Shown here: piece by piece, positions 9,742 through 19,512 of the stretch
Layout of the letters: each line of letters opens with the position of its first letter
How positions within the stretch are numbered: position 1 is the first letter of the stretch
NCBI GenBank assembly: GCA_020636195.1
Contig: JACJYH010000003.1
Coordinates: 372,001-436,000, forward strand
Length of the DNA stretch: 64,000 nt
Source: Lewinellaceae bacterium
GTDB lineage: Bacteria; Bacteroidota; Bacteroidia; Chitinophagales; Saprospiraceae
Direction of reading: 5' to 3'
Translations under genes and position numbers: made by a program
Notes under the pieces: model-generated
Database searches by the model: none
The model's input: only the letters and a program-made list of their open reading frames with translations
Told to the model about the DNA's origin: nothing

Positions 9742-9867
9742 CAAAACGGTTTTGCGGCTTTGTGAATGTGGCGATTTTCAACACAAAACTTCAATCGAAG
9801 AACTAAATTTTGATTAACAACATCACTGTCATACGAAGCACTGAACCGCCACTTTTGCAAAACCGTT
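9742..9867. repeat. attC-like imperfect palindrome downstream of mod
   Basis: CAAAACGGTTTTGCGGC (from 9742) through GTGGCG (9773) pairs imperfectly with CGCCAC (from 9847) through GCAAAACCGTTG (9867); GTTAT follows at the outer edge. The arms are about 25-30 bases with bulges, and the spacer is about 75 bases. It sits directly behind the mod stop codon in the gene direction, as integron attC sites do. Just outside it (9708-9731) is a TCAATTGG...GTAGGTTATAA stretch that recurs at 28048-28071. The rest of 9690-10009 shows no gene. Confidence 0.45.
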
Positions 9868-10009
9868 GTTATCGCTTCGGTGTTCTTTTCGTCCGTTGGT
9901 TTGTCGGTCTTTTTGGTCGTGCAGTAGAACAGACACACTCTTTGCCAAGCTTGGGTTTGAGCGTTGGTTGGTTCGGCTTGGCAATGTGTGTGGCTGTTGT
10001 GTGTTGGCA

Positions 10010-12064
10010 TTATAGTTTGATTTCAATTATTTGACTTGTATCTACTCCTAAAATGTCCACTACTTTTACCATTACTCTAAATGTTCCTTTTTGGGTGTAT
10101 TCGTGTTCGGCAGAAATAAATTCTAATGTTCTGTCTTGTTTGGTGCGGAAAGTCTGCCATTCGTTTTCAAAAATGTAGTTGCCTGTCCATTTTTCTTCTA
10201 TTTCTCCTGCTTCGTTTTTGATGCGGATGATTTCCTTTTTACTATCATAATCAAAATCCACACTCCAATAGTCAATCCAATCGTGCCAATTTTCAGTCAA
10301 AGTTTCTCGCTGAATGATACCGTTCTTGTCTTTTGTTACTTTGATAATCTGCCCATTTTCAATGACTACTTTGCTACCTGCACGCATACTTTCTTGTATA
10401 TCTTCTATGTCGTCTTGGGTATAGTTGGTTACAAAATCCGTCAATTCAATTTTTACTTTGTTGCCTTTTATAATAGGTTTGGCTTGTAAATACGAAACAT
10501 CATAAAACTTCACTTGTCCTTTGTCTACGGCTCTTGGGTCAAACACATCTTTTGGAATATAACGCAAACGAATGTCCACACCCTGTTCTTTAAATTCTTG
10601 GTTGATGCGTGGTTGTAAGCCCATTTCAAACTCAAATCCCAATACATCTACTTGAGTTATAAGGTTTGTTCTGCATTCTTCAAAAATTTCTTGCACTCTG
10701 TTTTGAGTTATAGGCATATCGAGTGGACCAATATGCACAAAACGGCTGGCTTTTTTGGCGTGAAGAGTGACATAGTTTTCTATGCGTTGAACAGAATAAG
10801 CTCTGCAAATCAAATCCAAATAAGCTTCTTCTTTTTGTTTGCGTTGTCCGTTTACCAAATCATCCATAAAAAACTGCCTTTCGTATTTGCCCAAATTCAA
10901 AATTTCAAATGCTCTGAAATCTTGCCCTTTTTCTTTGAGTTCTCTTTGTACATTGATGAGGCGTTTTCTGGTGGTGTGTATAGAAAATCTTCCCAAATCC
11001 GTAGTAATCCATTTTCTATTGAGTTTTTCGGCTACAGCGGCTGTGGTGCCACTGCCACAAAAGAAATCTGCCACCAAATCGCCTTCGTTGCTACTCGCTT
11101 TTATGATGCGTTCTAGTAAGGCTTCGGGTTTTTGGGTAGGGTAGCCAAGACGTTCATTTGCAACGGGGTTAATCATTGAAATCTCCCACATATCAGGCAT
11201 TGGAACTCCTTTTGTTGGTTCATCAGTTTGAATTGACCTCCTGACTCCATCTTCACCAATTATACTTTTCCATGCTTTCCCTTGAGCAGATGATTTTTCT
11301 GATTTTGGAATATATAATTGATTAAATATATACTTTGAATTAGACTTAACAAAATAATGGATTGTATCCCAATTTTTTGAATAGGATTTACCTTCAATAT
11401 TCCATCTTCTATAATACCAAGCTACTTGATTAATTGAATTTTGGATTCCAAAAATATCATTTAATAATAGTTTTAAAACGCTATTTACTCTTCCGTCACA
11501 ATGCACATAAATACTCCCATCATCCGCCAAAAGGTTGTGGATGATTTTCAATCGTTCGTACATCATACTCAAATAAGAAGAAATCCCTTTTTGCCAGGTA
11601 TCCCGGTAGGCAATTTCTTCTAAAACACTTTGGCTTTTGGTGGCGGTTTCGCCATTGAGTTCAATGGTGTGAGAAAAGTCAGCCCCAACTGCAAAAGGTG
11701 GGTCTATATACACGAGTTTTAAGCCGCCTTCTTTTTCAATTTCTTCACGCAAAGGGCCATTTGCCAAAGAGGAAAGAATGAGTTTGTTATCACCCCAAAT
11801 GAGTTTGTTGTGCCAACCTGCTTTTTGTCTGCCTTTCATATCAAACAATAAATTGGCTTCATTAGCTTCTTTACGTGGTTCGTCTATATGCTCAATGTGA
11901 TGAAAAGGCAAAGCAACATTGGTGATGTCTTCTTTTCTGCCATTCCAAAACAGGAATACATCTTCTTCATCGGCATACATCTTGTAAATCAACTCTTTGG
12001 CAATCGGTTGATTATTTTGTATGGCTTGTATGATTTGTTGTTTTTCTTTATCGGATAAGTTCAT
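10010..12064 (-). CDS. mod: Type III restriction-modification methyltransferase (Mod)
   Basis: A 684-residue site-specific adenine methyltransferase. The catalytic motif DPPF is at residues 121-124 and the AdoMet-binding motif DFFCGSGTTA at 333-342; this order marks the beta class typical of type III Mod subunits. The C-terminal third carries target-recognition and Res-contact regions (YNVxx-type strands, WxxWIDYWSVDFDYD). Mod methylates one strand of an asymmetric site and guides the Res subunit. Res lies upstream in the same direction with a DUF3800 gene between them. The start chosen is the first ATG of the frame. Confidence 0.92.
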   Translation of the reverse strand: MNLSDKEKQQIIQAIQNNQPIAKELIYKMYADEEDVFLFWNGRKEDITNVALPFHHIEHIDEPRKEANEANLLFDMKGRQKAGWHNKLIWGDNKLILSSLANGPLREEIEKEGGLKLVYIDPPFAVGADFSHTIELNGETATKSQSVLEEIAYRDTWQKGISSYLSMMYERLKIIHNLLADDGSIYVHCDGRVNSVLKLLLNDIFGIQNSINQVAWYYRRWNIEGKSYSKNWDTIHYFVKSNSKYIFNQLYIPKSEKSSAQGKAWKSIIGEDGVRRSIQTDEPTKGVPMPDMWEISMINPVANERLGYPTQKPEALLERIIKASSNEGDLVADFFCGSGTTAAVAEKLNRKWITTDLGRFSIHTTRKRLINVQRELKEKGQDFRAFEILNLGKYERQFFMDDLVNGQRKQKEEAYLDLICRAYSVQRIENYVTLHAKKASRFVHIGPLDMPITQNRVQEIFEECRTNLITQVDVLGFEFEMGLQPRINQEFKEQGVDIRLRYIPKDVFDPRAVDKGQVKFYDVSYLQAKPIIKGNKVKIELTDFVTNYTQDDIEDIQESMRAGSKVVIENGQIIKVTKDKNGIIQRETLTENWHDWIDYWSVDFDYDSKKEIIRIKNEAGEIEEKWTGNYIFENEWQTFRTKQDRTLEFISAEHEYTQKGTFRVMVKVVDILGVDTSQIIEIKL

Positions 12065-12117
12065 ATTTTTATATGTTAAAAATGTTTAAATATTGATAGT
12101 TGTATCAAAATATGTTG

Positions 12118-12190
12118 TATATTTGCACCAATCCATTTTAATGGAGGTGGAAGGATTTAATTGCCTTTGCCCCTTTTTAGGGGTTTTTTT
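12118..12190 (+). ncRNA. Candidate small RNA with own promoter and terminator
   Basis: A TATATTTG -7 element (12118-12125) with TTG 22 bp upstream (12093-12095) is followed within 60 bp by a rho-independent terminator on the same strand: CCCCT/AGGGG stem (12170-12174/12179-12183) and seven T residues (12184-12190). Between them are a small CCATT/AATGG hairpin and a purine-rich GGAGGTGGAAGGA. No plus-strand gene lies here; both flanking genes are on the minus strand. A transcript of about 55-60 nt starting near 12131, antisense to the DUF3800-mod junction, is inferred. Confidence 0.4.
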
Positions 12191-12197
12191 ATGCCTT

Positions 12198-12980
12198 TTA
12201 GGGAAGTTTTTTTGCTCCATATCCTGATATTTTTCCTTTGTATGTAAAAAATTTAGGCTCTATTTCCTTTAATATTTCGTCTGCAAAAGTTGATTTATTT
12301 TCATCTTTATTAAGAATATTTTTAAAAATCCATCTTCTAATAGGATGTGCCAATAAATCTGCCAATTGCAAACCAGTAATGTTGGCAGTTTTGGGTTTTA
12401 CCTTTAATTGAACCGAAGTAAAAACTTCTTTTATTTCTTCTGATTTTAAATATTGTGTGCCATTTTCAATGAGTTTATTAAAAGACTTTTTAAGACGCAT
12501 ATCTTCTGCACCTCCACGAGATTCAATCATTACATCACCTTTAACATTTTTAAGATGAAGAAACAATCTGTATCTCTCTACCAAAATTTCTTGACAATAA
12601 TGGTATGGATCATATTTCCAAGTGGCATAACCTTCGTTGTGTTCTAATTTATCAATAAGCACAGCAATAATCGTAAAATCGGTTTCTTTCAATAACTGTA
12701 AATAGGCGTTATTAAATTCATCTCTTTTTATTGGATTTTTAAGAGATTGAAAAGGGTGTTTAGCATTCATTAACTCCTTGCGATGAAAAATAATGGGTTC
12801 ATCTGGGTGAGAATCGAAAAAATTTTTTTTTAGTTGCTCTAATTTTGGTTGAAACACTTCTCTTACATAATCCAAATCCATAACAACTCCAGCTAAACAA
12901 AGATATTGATGGTTTTCATTTCCTGAAGCTTTTAGGTCGCTATTACCTGTTTCGTCTATGTATATTCTGTATTTACTCAT
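12198..12980 (-). CDS. DUF3800 domain protein within the type III R-M locus
   Basis: A 260-residue protein opening with YRIYIDETGNSD (acidic D9, E10) and carrying GLQLADLLAHPIRRW near residue 205, the two hallmarks of DUF3800. This family has an RNase H-like fold and is often linked with defence islands; its activity is not established, though a nuclease role is plausible. Its ATG overlaps the res stop codon by 4 bp (12977-12980), so res and this gene are coupled. It is separated from mod by 133 bp, which contain the candidate antisense RNA. Confidence 0.85.
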   Translation of the reverse strand: MSKYRIYIDETGNSDLKASGNENHQYLCLAGVVMDLDYVREVFQPKLEQLKKNFFDSHPDEPIIFHRKELMNAKHPFQSLKNPIKRDEFNNAYLQLLKETDFTIIAVLIDKLEHNEGYATWKYDPYHYCQEILVERYRLFLHLKNVKGDVMIESRGGAEDMRLKKSFNKLIENGTQYLKSEEIKEVFTSVQLKVKPKTANITGLQLADLLAHPIRRWIFKNILNKDENKSTFADEILKEIEPKFFTYKGKISGYGAKKLP

Positions 12981-15748
12981 TCTGCCGGAAAAATGGCTTT
13001 AACGTCATTAAATGATTTTAAACTGGATTGGTGTTTCTCCCAATCTTCTTGTTTGATGTAAATGGCAGTGTACTTTTTTTCGCTTTGCTGGTCATTCACA
13101 TCTTTACACCATTGAGCCAATCGCCTTACTTTGCGTATATCGTCCAAATCTTCTCGTCCTTTGGTTTCTACGATAAAAATGGTTTTGTCGCTTGTTTTTA
13201 CGAAAAAATCTGGAAAGTATTCTCTAATATTTCCATCTTCTGCCTGATATTCAATTTTGAAATTTACACCACCGTCTCCCATTGTGTTTTTAGCAAAAGA
13301 AACAACATCTGCAAAACGATTTTCACAATAAGAAGCAAACTCCAATTCAAAAGGGTTGTCGCCAATGACTTTATTGAAAATGGATTTTTTTGGAATTAAG
13401 AAAGGTTGCTCGTCTGTTACTTTTGGGCGAACCGTTTTTAGCGAAATGTAATTTTTTATTTCAGAAGTTCCGCTGTCGGTTACTGTAAGTTCGTTGATGG
13501 CATCTTTAAAAACTCTGTATAGTATAACTTTGGGTTGTGCTTCTGATAAGTTTCGTATGGTTTGAACGTTCTCTAAATCGACACTTTTTCCAAATAAATG
13601 ATTCTGAATAAAAGTTTCGACTTTTGGATATAGAATGTTAAACCCACTTACCAATCGGCTTTCTTTTAATATACTTCGTGTAAAAAAGCTAATTACATTG
13701 CGATAATCAGCTAAGCTATCTTTAAAAATGGTGGTATGCGAGATTTTATCTTCTATGTCTTTAAAAACAATTTCCTTTAGCTCATCAGGATTAAAAGTTT
13801 TGAAAGGTGCATTTTCAAATTTTAATTTTAAGATGTCCAATTCTTGTAAATTCTTGTATTCACGATAGATACGAGGGGTCAAATGTGGAATAGGAATGTC
13901 CAAGTCGTCTAAATTTTTGTTTGGATTTTCATTATCAACCTCAACAATGATAGGATTTTTACCACGTTTACCTTTCCCCATAGGTGAATATTGAAATTCA
14001 ACCCCTTCTGTTTTTAAAGATTCCACAAATTCAATAAATGCTGGCGTTCCAATTACTGATAATGTCTCGTGAACGTCTGATGAAAACATTTTACGCAAAC
14101 CCCTACCAATAGCTTGTTCGGGTAGAATTTTTGAATCAGCATTGAAAGGGCGAAGCCCTACAATGGTAGTCACATTTTTAACATCCCAACCTTCACGAAG
14201 CATTAAAACAGAACAAATGGCTTTATATGGTGAAGTATCTTTGTCCACATCATCAGCTGCTTTTCTCAATGTTTCTAAATCTTCTTTTGCTTTTTTGCTT
14301 GATGCTGTTTCAGAAATTTCTCCCTTGCTATTGGTGTGAATACTCAAAACTGCATTCTTCAGTAGTGGGTAAGTACGTTCTATATATTCGGCAATTGCAT
14401 CAGATTCTCTGGTAGTCATAGCCATAATGAAAAGCAAAGGTGTTTTTTGGCTTTTCAGTTCTTCATATTGCTTTTCCCATTCAATGTAACCCAAATGAAT
14501 AAAGTCTTTGTAGCGTTCTACCACATCATCGGTTGGTTTTTCTTCTAATTTATGTCTTGAAGCTTCGTCAGGCAGCACAGGCGACTTCACTACATTTTGC
14601 TGAATGGCTTCCACTAAAGGATAGTCGCAAATTGTTTGAACGAAAATTGCACCATTATTATGTTTTGGTGTTGCTGTTACATCACACTGCAAACCAATGT
14701 GCTTTCCTGTTTTTAGTTTTAGTTTATTGCTAATGTCTTTAATGCTTTGAAACCAAGCTAAAGATTGGTCGTGGATGTGATGGGCTTCATCATTTAGTAT
14801 TACCAAATCTTTTATTTTATCACTTCTCAAAACTTTTCCAAGGTCAAGACCTTTTGAAGTATCAGCATCTGCTTTTGGTTTTTTACCCAAAAACATTTCT
14901 TCTACACTTGGTTCCGCATCTTCATTTAAAAATACTCGGTGAATATTTGTCAAAAAGATATTTCCTGAATCGGTTATAGGTTTTAATTCGTCTTGAATGT
15001 GTAAAGTCAATTGAAAGTCATTTAACCAATCACGGTCTGCCCAGCCATTTTCAGGAATAAAAGGGTCTTCAAAAAAGTATTTTAAACCATCAAAGTCTTT
15101 TCTTATTCTATTTAATACAATAATGTTGGGAGCAATTACTAAGAAGTTTTTAGAAAGTCCTGTTTCAATTTCATATTTTGCATTGAAATAAGACCACACC
15201 AAAACCAAACCTAATACCTTTGTTTTTCCTGTTCCTGTAGCCATTTTTATGACATAGCGTGTCCAAGTTTCATCAAACATACCTGTACTTACACGACCCG
15301 AACCGTCAAATTTTATGAGTTCGTATTTGTCTTTGGCTTTTGCTATCTCATAAAGATAAATAACAGATTCAACTGATTCTCTTTGAGAAAAATAGAAACT
15401 AAATTTTTGTCCGCTTTCGTTGGTATGCTCTCTGTTAAACCAATGGTTAAGTAGTGCTTTGGTTGTTTCTGTTGATCCATCATAGTCGCAGTTTCTCCAT
15501 TCTTCAACTGCTTTTCTGACCTTGTGTACAAGCGGTGCAAGAATCATTTTATATTTATTCTTGAAAGCGTCAAGTTGAGCTTGTCCTGGTTCCCATCTTT
15601 TGTCGGGCGTTAAAATCTCAAAAGGTTTATTGTTCATCAATATATTTTCTGTTCGTGTCAAATTTACTTTTTTATGTCTGTATGCCTGTCCAAGCGTTGG
15701 CAAAAACAGCTCTTTTGGTTTTTTCTGCTTTGGATCGCGTGTCGGCAA
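12977..15748 (-). CDS. res: Type III restriction endonuclease subunit (Res)
   Basis: A 923-residue SF2 helicase-nuclease. The Walker A motif (MATGTGKT, residues 169-176), DEAH box (LNDEAHHIHD) and helicase motif VI (EQAIGRGLRKM) are intact. The C-terminal PD-(D/E)XK nuclease shows PDFFVK at 846-851 and the ETK triad at 861-863. These are the ATP-dependent translocation and cleavage modules of type III systems. The start is a TTG; internal Met38 (ILMNNKPFE) is an alternative. First gene of the res-DUF3800-mod unit. Confidence 0.92.
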   Translation of the reverse strand: MPTRDPKQKKPKELFLPTLGQAYRHKKVNLTRTENILMNNKPFEILTPDKRWEPGQAQLDAFKNKYKMILAPLVHKVRKAVEEWRNCDYDGSTETTKALLNHWFNREHTNESGQKFSFYFSQRESVESVIYLYEIAKAKDKYELIKFDGSGRVSTGMFDETWTRYVIKMATGTGKTKVLGLVLVWSYFNAKYEIETGLSKNFLVIAPNIIVLNRIRKDFDGLKYFFEDPFIPENGWADRDWLNDFQLTLHIQDELKPITDSGNIFLTNIHRVFLNEDAEPSVEEMFLGKKPKADADTSKGLDLGKVLRSDKIKDLVILNDEAHHIHDQSLAWFQSIKDISNKLKLKTGKHIGLQCDVTATPKHNNGAIFVQTICDYPLVEAIQQNVVKSPVLPDEASRHKLEEKPTDDVVERYKDFIHLGYIEWEKQYEELKSQKTPLLFIMAMTTRESDAIAEYIERTYPLLKNAVLSIHTNSKGEISETASSKKAKEDLETLRKAADDVDKDTSPYKAICSVLMLREGWDVKNVTTIVGLRPFNADSKILPEQAIGRGLRKMFSSDVHETLSVIGTPAFIEFVESLKTEGVEFQYSPMGKGKRGKNPIIVEVDNENPNKNLDDLDIPIPHLTPRIYREYKNLQELDILKLKFENAPFKTFNPDELKEIVFKDIEDKISHTTIFKDSLADYRNVISFFTRSILKESRLVSGFNILYPKVETFIQNHLFGKSVDLENVQTIRNLSEAQPKVILYRVFKDAINELTVTDSGTSEIKNYISLKTVRPKVTDEQPFLIPKKSIFNKVIGDNPFELEFASYCENRFADVVSFAKNTMGDGGVNFKIEYQAEDGNIREYFPDFFVKTSDKTIFIVETKGREDLDDIRKVRRLAQWCKDVNDQQSEKKYTAIYIKQEDWEKHQSSLKSFNDVKAIFPAE

Positions 15749-16315
15749 AAACCAAATGTGCTGTTTGTGCGGTTAGCTTTTTAAACTGAGCGATAACTTA
15801 TTACTTTACGAAAAAAATATCTAGCCACTTTCGGGTTTTTCTGAAATATCGACATCTGTATTGAAAAAGTCTCTAAAGCCATCATGAATTTTTCTGGACA
15901 ACACAAAAATAGGAGATCTTACTCAATAGTGCAATTTTATTTTTCGCACCCATTTAACAGACCTGAGGGCAAATCTATTGTCTAGCACATTTGGCATTAT
16001 ATTATGGCGCAACTTTTGTTTATCGCAAATAAAATTTTGTTTGTGCCTTATCTTGCACTTCCAGACAAAATTTAAATTTTTTTATCCGATTTTATCATTT
16101 TCGCTTCAGGTTCTCATCTGCATCAAAACGACAAGACTTTTACTTCTTTTCAACAGCAAAAAAGTAAATAAAAAATGCCGCAACTGTTTTATCCTCTACA
16201 CGCAAAAAAGAAAAAGGTGGAAGAAATCAGAATATATAACTCCAAGAGTTTACACATTCTCAAAAATCCACAAAATCACCTTTATACCTACCGCAAAAGC
16301 TACCTTTCAGGAGAA
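15749..16315. other. Intergenic stretch with a diverged repeat fragment
   Basis: No gene is seen. Around 16120-16240 the plus strand reads ACTTTTACTTC, then AACAGCAAAAAAGTAAA and AAAAATGCCGC. This is a diverged partial copy of the segment found in both 620-bp repeats (near 18895-18960 and 21415-21480). The T-run and A-run can pair into a hairpin. The remainder is plain AT-rich sequence upstream of res. Confidence 0.4.
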
Positions 16316-18433
16316 TTATTGCATCAAACTGATAGCAACACCACCACCCGCAGCTAAATGAAAGGTTTTTACATCTCCCTTCTTAATACTGGCAATTTCG
16401 ATGGTATAATCGCCAGGATTTTTTTCAAAGTGTGCCTGCTTTCCATCTTCGTAAAACTGAGCCTTGAACACTTTTCCTTCAGGTAAAAAATCAAAATTGA
16501 TGGTAATATCCCTCTCGTTTTCATCTGTTATGCCACCTACAAACCAATTGCCCGTATTTCGTTCTTCACGTGCAATGATGACAAAGTCACCCGGTTCACC
16601 ATCCAAAGTAATAGACTGCTCCCAATTCACTCCGACGTCTCTTATGAACTGAAAAGCAGGATGTCCCTCGTAATTTTGTGGAAGATCGCATGCCATTTGA
16701 ATGGGACTATATATCACTACATACAGTGCCAATTGGTGTGCAAGTGTTGTGTTTACTTTATTGTTGGGTTTTGGCTTCAGGGTCAACTCAAAAACTCCGG
16801 GCGTGAAGTCAATTGGTCCAGCAAGCATTCTGGTAAAAGCTACCAATGAAAGGTGTTCCGGAGGGTTGCCGCCATCACTTGCCCATGCATTAAATTCCTG
16901 ACCTCTGAGACCTTCTCTTGATATTTCATTGGGATAAGTTCTTCTGATACCTGTGTCCTTGATGGGTTCATGGGCATTGACAGCTACCTTGTTTTTAGCA
17001 GCATGTTCCACCACCTTTCGGTAATGATTGACCATCCATTGTCCGTGGTGATATTCTCCTTTAGGTAGGATTTTGCCAACGTAGCCGGTCTTGACAGCAT
17101 GGATGCCCAATTTCTTCATCAAGTTGTATGCTGTATCCAATTGCTGCTCATAAGTTCTAGGTGCGCTGGATGTTTCGTGGTGCATAATGATTTCAACGCC
17201 CTTTTCCTTGCCATACCGAACTACCTCGGCAATGTCGTAATCCGGGTATGGTGTGACAAAATCAAAAACACCTTCTCTTTCGTCAAATCCTATCCAGTGA
17301 TTCCACCCTGTGTTCCATCCTTCCACCAGTAAACCTTTGATGCCATTGGCGGCTGCAAAATCAATGTAGTGCTTCGCATTTTTTGTATTGGCACCGTGTG
17401 TTGCAGTACCATTTTTTCCTCCTTCTGCGAACGTGTCCATGCTTTGTGATCCTTGGTAATCCCAAGTCGATAACCCTAGATGCATTTCCCACCAGATGCC
17501 CATATATTTCATTGGTTGGAACCATGAAGAAATATCGCCCAGCTTATTGGGTTCGTTTAAGTTAACAATGAGTTTTGAGTCTATCAAACCGCCGGCTGTT
17601 TTACTGATTTGAATGGTTCGCCACGGTGTATTAAATGGTAAAGCTCTTTTGACTTTATATTTCGTTCTTTCGGAACCGACCAGATTGCTGACCAATGAAA
17701 AATCGGATGTATTCACCTTCAATGTCATGTCAGCGTAGTCCGTCAGATTTGCTTCATGGAAACTCAGGTATATCCCATCGTCGGTTTTCATAGTAACGGG
17801 CGTATTGACAGCATTTTCAGGAATGTACGTCTGTCCTAAATTTGGGTGGTTTCTTTTTTTGAGCGCATCAATTTCACTTACTTTAGACTTATTATATAAA
17901 TGCTCATAGATATCCCAATCACCGGGCTGCCAATAAGCAGTATGATCACCTGTCAAGTTAAACTCTGTCCGCTCTTCAGTAATAAACAAGGAATCAACTC
18001 CATCTTGCTTAGGAAATTCATAGCGAAAACCTATGCCATCATCATACGCTTTGAAATGGACTATCAAGGAGCGTTTGGGTGCTTCCTTTTCTACCAATGT
18101 TACCACGAGTTGATTGTAATTATTTTCGACCAATCGCTGCTCACCCCATTGCATTTCCCAAGTTTCAGAAAAAGTGCTGCTTTCTGCTTTGGAGACTTCG
18201 AATCCTTTGGCCATGGCAGGTTGGCTGAGCAGTTCAAAACCCATTTTTGAAGGCTTGATGACAGGTTTTTTATCAAAGGCGACAGCATAGCTTGGTTGGC
18301 CGGCTTCGTCCAATTTGAACTGAATTGTCACTCGGCCATTTGGTGATGATACGACGGTTTCTTTTGAGTTAGAACATTGCCACAAGAAGATTGACACTAT
18401 GGCTATCAAAAATAGAGTGGTTATTCGATTCAT
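16316..18433 (-). CDS. Glycoside hydrolase family 97 lipoprotein (SusB-like)
   Basis: A large secreted glycosidase of about 705 residues. The chosen start (ATG 18431-18433) gives MNRITTLFLIAIVSIFLWQC, a lipoprotein signal with Cys as anchor; an in-frame ATG 13 codons upstream lacks this logic. The N-terminal beta-sandwich begins SPNGRVTIQFKLDEAGQP. The TIM barrel has LLVEGWNTGWNHW, HAVKTGYVGK, NAHEPIKDTGIRRTYPN and DFTPGVFEL. The last two carry the glutamates used as general base in inverting SusB-type enzymes, and KTGYVG lacks the Asp nucleophile of retaining GH97 galactosidases. Alpha-glucosidase activity is therefore favoured. A promoter-like repeat lies about 115 bp upstream. Confidence 0.9.
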   Translation of the reverse strand: MNRITTLFLIAIVSIFLWQCSNSKETVVSSPNGRVTIQFKLDEAGQPSYAVAFDKKPVIKPSKMGFELLSQPAMAKGFEVSKAESSTFSETWEMQWGEQRLVENNYNQLVVTLVEKEAPKRSLIVHFKAYDDGIGFRYEFPKQDGVDSLFITEERTEFNLTGDHTAYWQPGDWDIYEHLYNKSKVSEIDALKKRNHPNLGQTYIPENAVNTPVTMKTDDGIYLSFHEANLTDYADMTLKVNTSDFSLVSNLVGSERTKYKVKRALPFNTPWRTIQISKTAGGLIDSKLIVNLNEPNKLGDISSWFQPMKYMGIWWEMHLGLSTWDYQGSQSMDTFAEGGKNGTATHGANTKNAKHYIDFAAANGIKGLLVEGWNTGWNHWIGFDEREGVFDFVTPYPDYDIAEVVRYGKEKGVEIIMHHETSSAPRTYEQQLDTAYNLMKKLGIHAVKTGYVGKILPKGEYHHGQWMVNHYRKVVEHAAKNKVAVNAHEPIKDTGIRRTYPNEISREGLRGQEFNAWASDGGNPPEHLSLVAFTRMLAGPIDFTPGVFELTLKPKPNNKVNTTLAHQLALYVVIYSPIQMACDLPQNYEGHPAFQFIRDVGVNWEQSITLDGEPGDFVIIAREERNTGNWFVGGITDENERDITINFDFLPEGKVFKAQFYEDGKQAHFEKNPGDYTIEIASIKKGDVKTFHLAAGGGVAISLMQ

Positions 18434-18539
18434 TTTTTGGCGTTTAAGTGATTTATATCCGAACCAACCCATTATGTCACGTTCTATAATGGGAGTGGTT
18501 CGACTTTTATGGATTTGATTTGGATTAGGACTTTCCTAC

Positions 18540-18605
18540 ATCTTCCACAAAACTACGACGCCATTGTGGTTTTTTCATTTTTCAAACTGGTTTTTTGAAA
18601 ATTTA
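18540..18605 (-). promoter_or_regulatory. Promoter-like dispersed repeat, copy 2
   Basis: On the minus strand it reads AAAACCACAATGGCGTCGTAG followed by TTTTGTG. The core TAGTTTTG still fits TAnnTTTG. It is the gene-proximal end of the 620-bp repeat and lies about 115 bp before the GH97 start. Promoter function is inferred from motif and placement. Confidence 0.4.
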
Positions 18606-19162
18606 ATGCTTATCCTGCCATCTATCCATTGCGTTCCGTAATAACCGGTTTTCCATGGCTGTATCTGACATTGATTGTACAGTTCAACAGCATTTTTTCA
18701 GATTATTTAGGGATGTAGAAATTTACCAAAGGTGAATGTATGAATCGTGGCAGTCTGTGGAGAGATTCATGTACATTGCTTCACTGAGGTCATCCTTAAG
18801 ATGCTGTTTGAGTGACTTTAATTTTGGAATTCTGGAAATTGGGTTGAAAAACTATAAGATTCAGCTGATAATTATATCTGCCTAAAGCCGGCAAGGCTTT
18901 TACTTTTTTTCTACTGCAAAAAAAAGTAAACAAAAAATGCCGCCGCTGTTTTGTCTTCTTAACGCTAAAAAGTCAACTTCTCAACGGAAACAAAAAAAAC
19001 TCGCCTTTCAGATTCGTGCTCATTCTAAATCAGTCAATTAATACGGAAACTGCCCTAACCTATTTGTGTTTTGGCTCAAACAGTTTTTTGTTTTTACCGT
19101 CTCCAGTGACTTTTAAGCTAAAGACAAAAAGGCGGATGAGCACATTCCAAAGAATAACATCC
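18541..19162. repeat. 620-bp direct repeat, copy 1
   Basis: This non-coding block is repeated with high identity at 21066-21685. Both contain GCGTTCCGTAATAACCGG, GCCGGCAAGGCTTTTACTTT, a T-run/A-run hairpin and GCCGCCGCTGTTTTGTC in the same order and spacing. Both lie directly upstream of a minus-strand lipoprotein gene and start with the TAGnTTTG promoter-like motif (here core 18548-18555, CAAAACTA). No intact gene is inside. The rest of 18434-19512 shows nothing else. Confidence 0.75.
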
Positions 19163-19512
19163 AAATTTTTAGGAATGGATAACTGAGCCATGTGTATCAA
19201 AATCATGATACGAAATCACGATGTCGTGAAGGAACCGAAACCAACTGAATTTCGGCAAAGAGTCTTGTTTTGATGGCATAAAATAATATTCAATGACTAC
19301 CACACATGAAACATAAATGCTAAAGACTTTGTAAAAGACTCAAAATGGAACGGGAATTGTAAATGTACATGACCATAACTTCAAATAATATAAAATTTCG
19401 ATTTTCACTCTCCAACCTTCTGCTGGAGGTACAGTGCAGTATCGTTTTTTCAGAAAATGGTGGAATTGTATGCTATGCATTCCCGAAAATTGCAGAGAAA
19501 ACTTTGTCGTTA

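Noticed and set aside
9726..10010. Minus-strand 94-codon frame behind mod
   Set aside because: It spans the imperfect palindrome and boundary motif; the His/Thr/Gln-rich translation is what such non-coding sequence gives by chance.
10136..11144. Several plus-strand frames opposite mod
   Set aside because: Phe-rich translations without motifs, opposite a well-supported methyltransferase.
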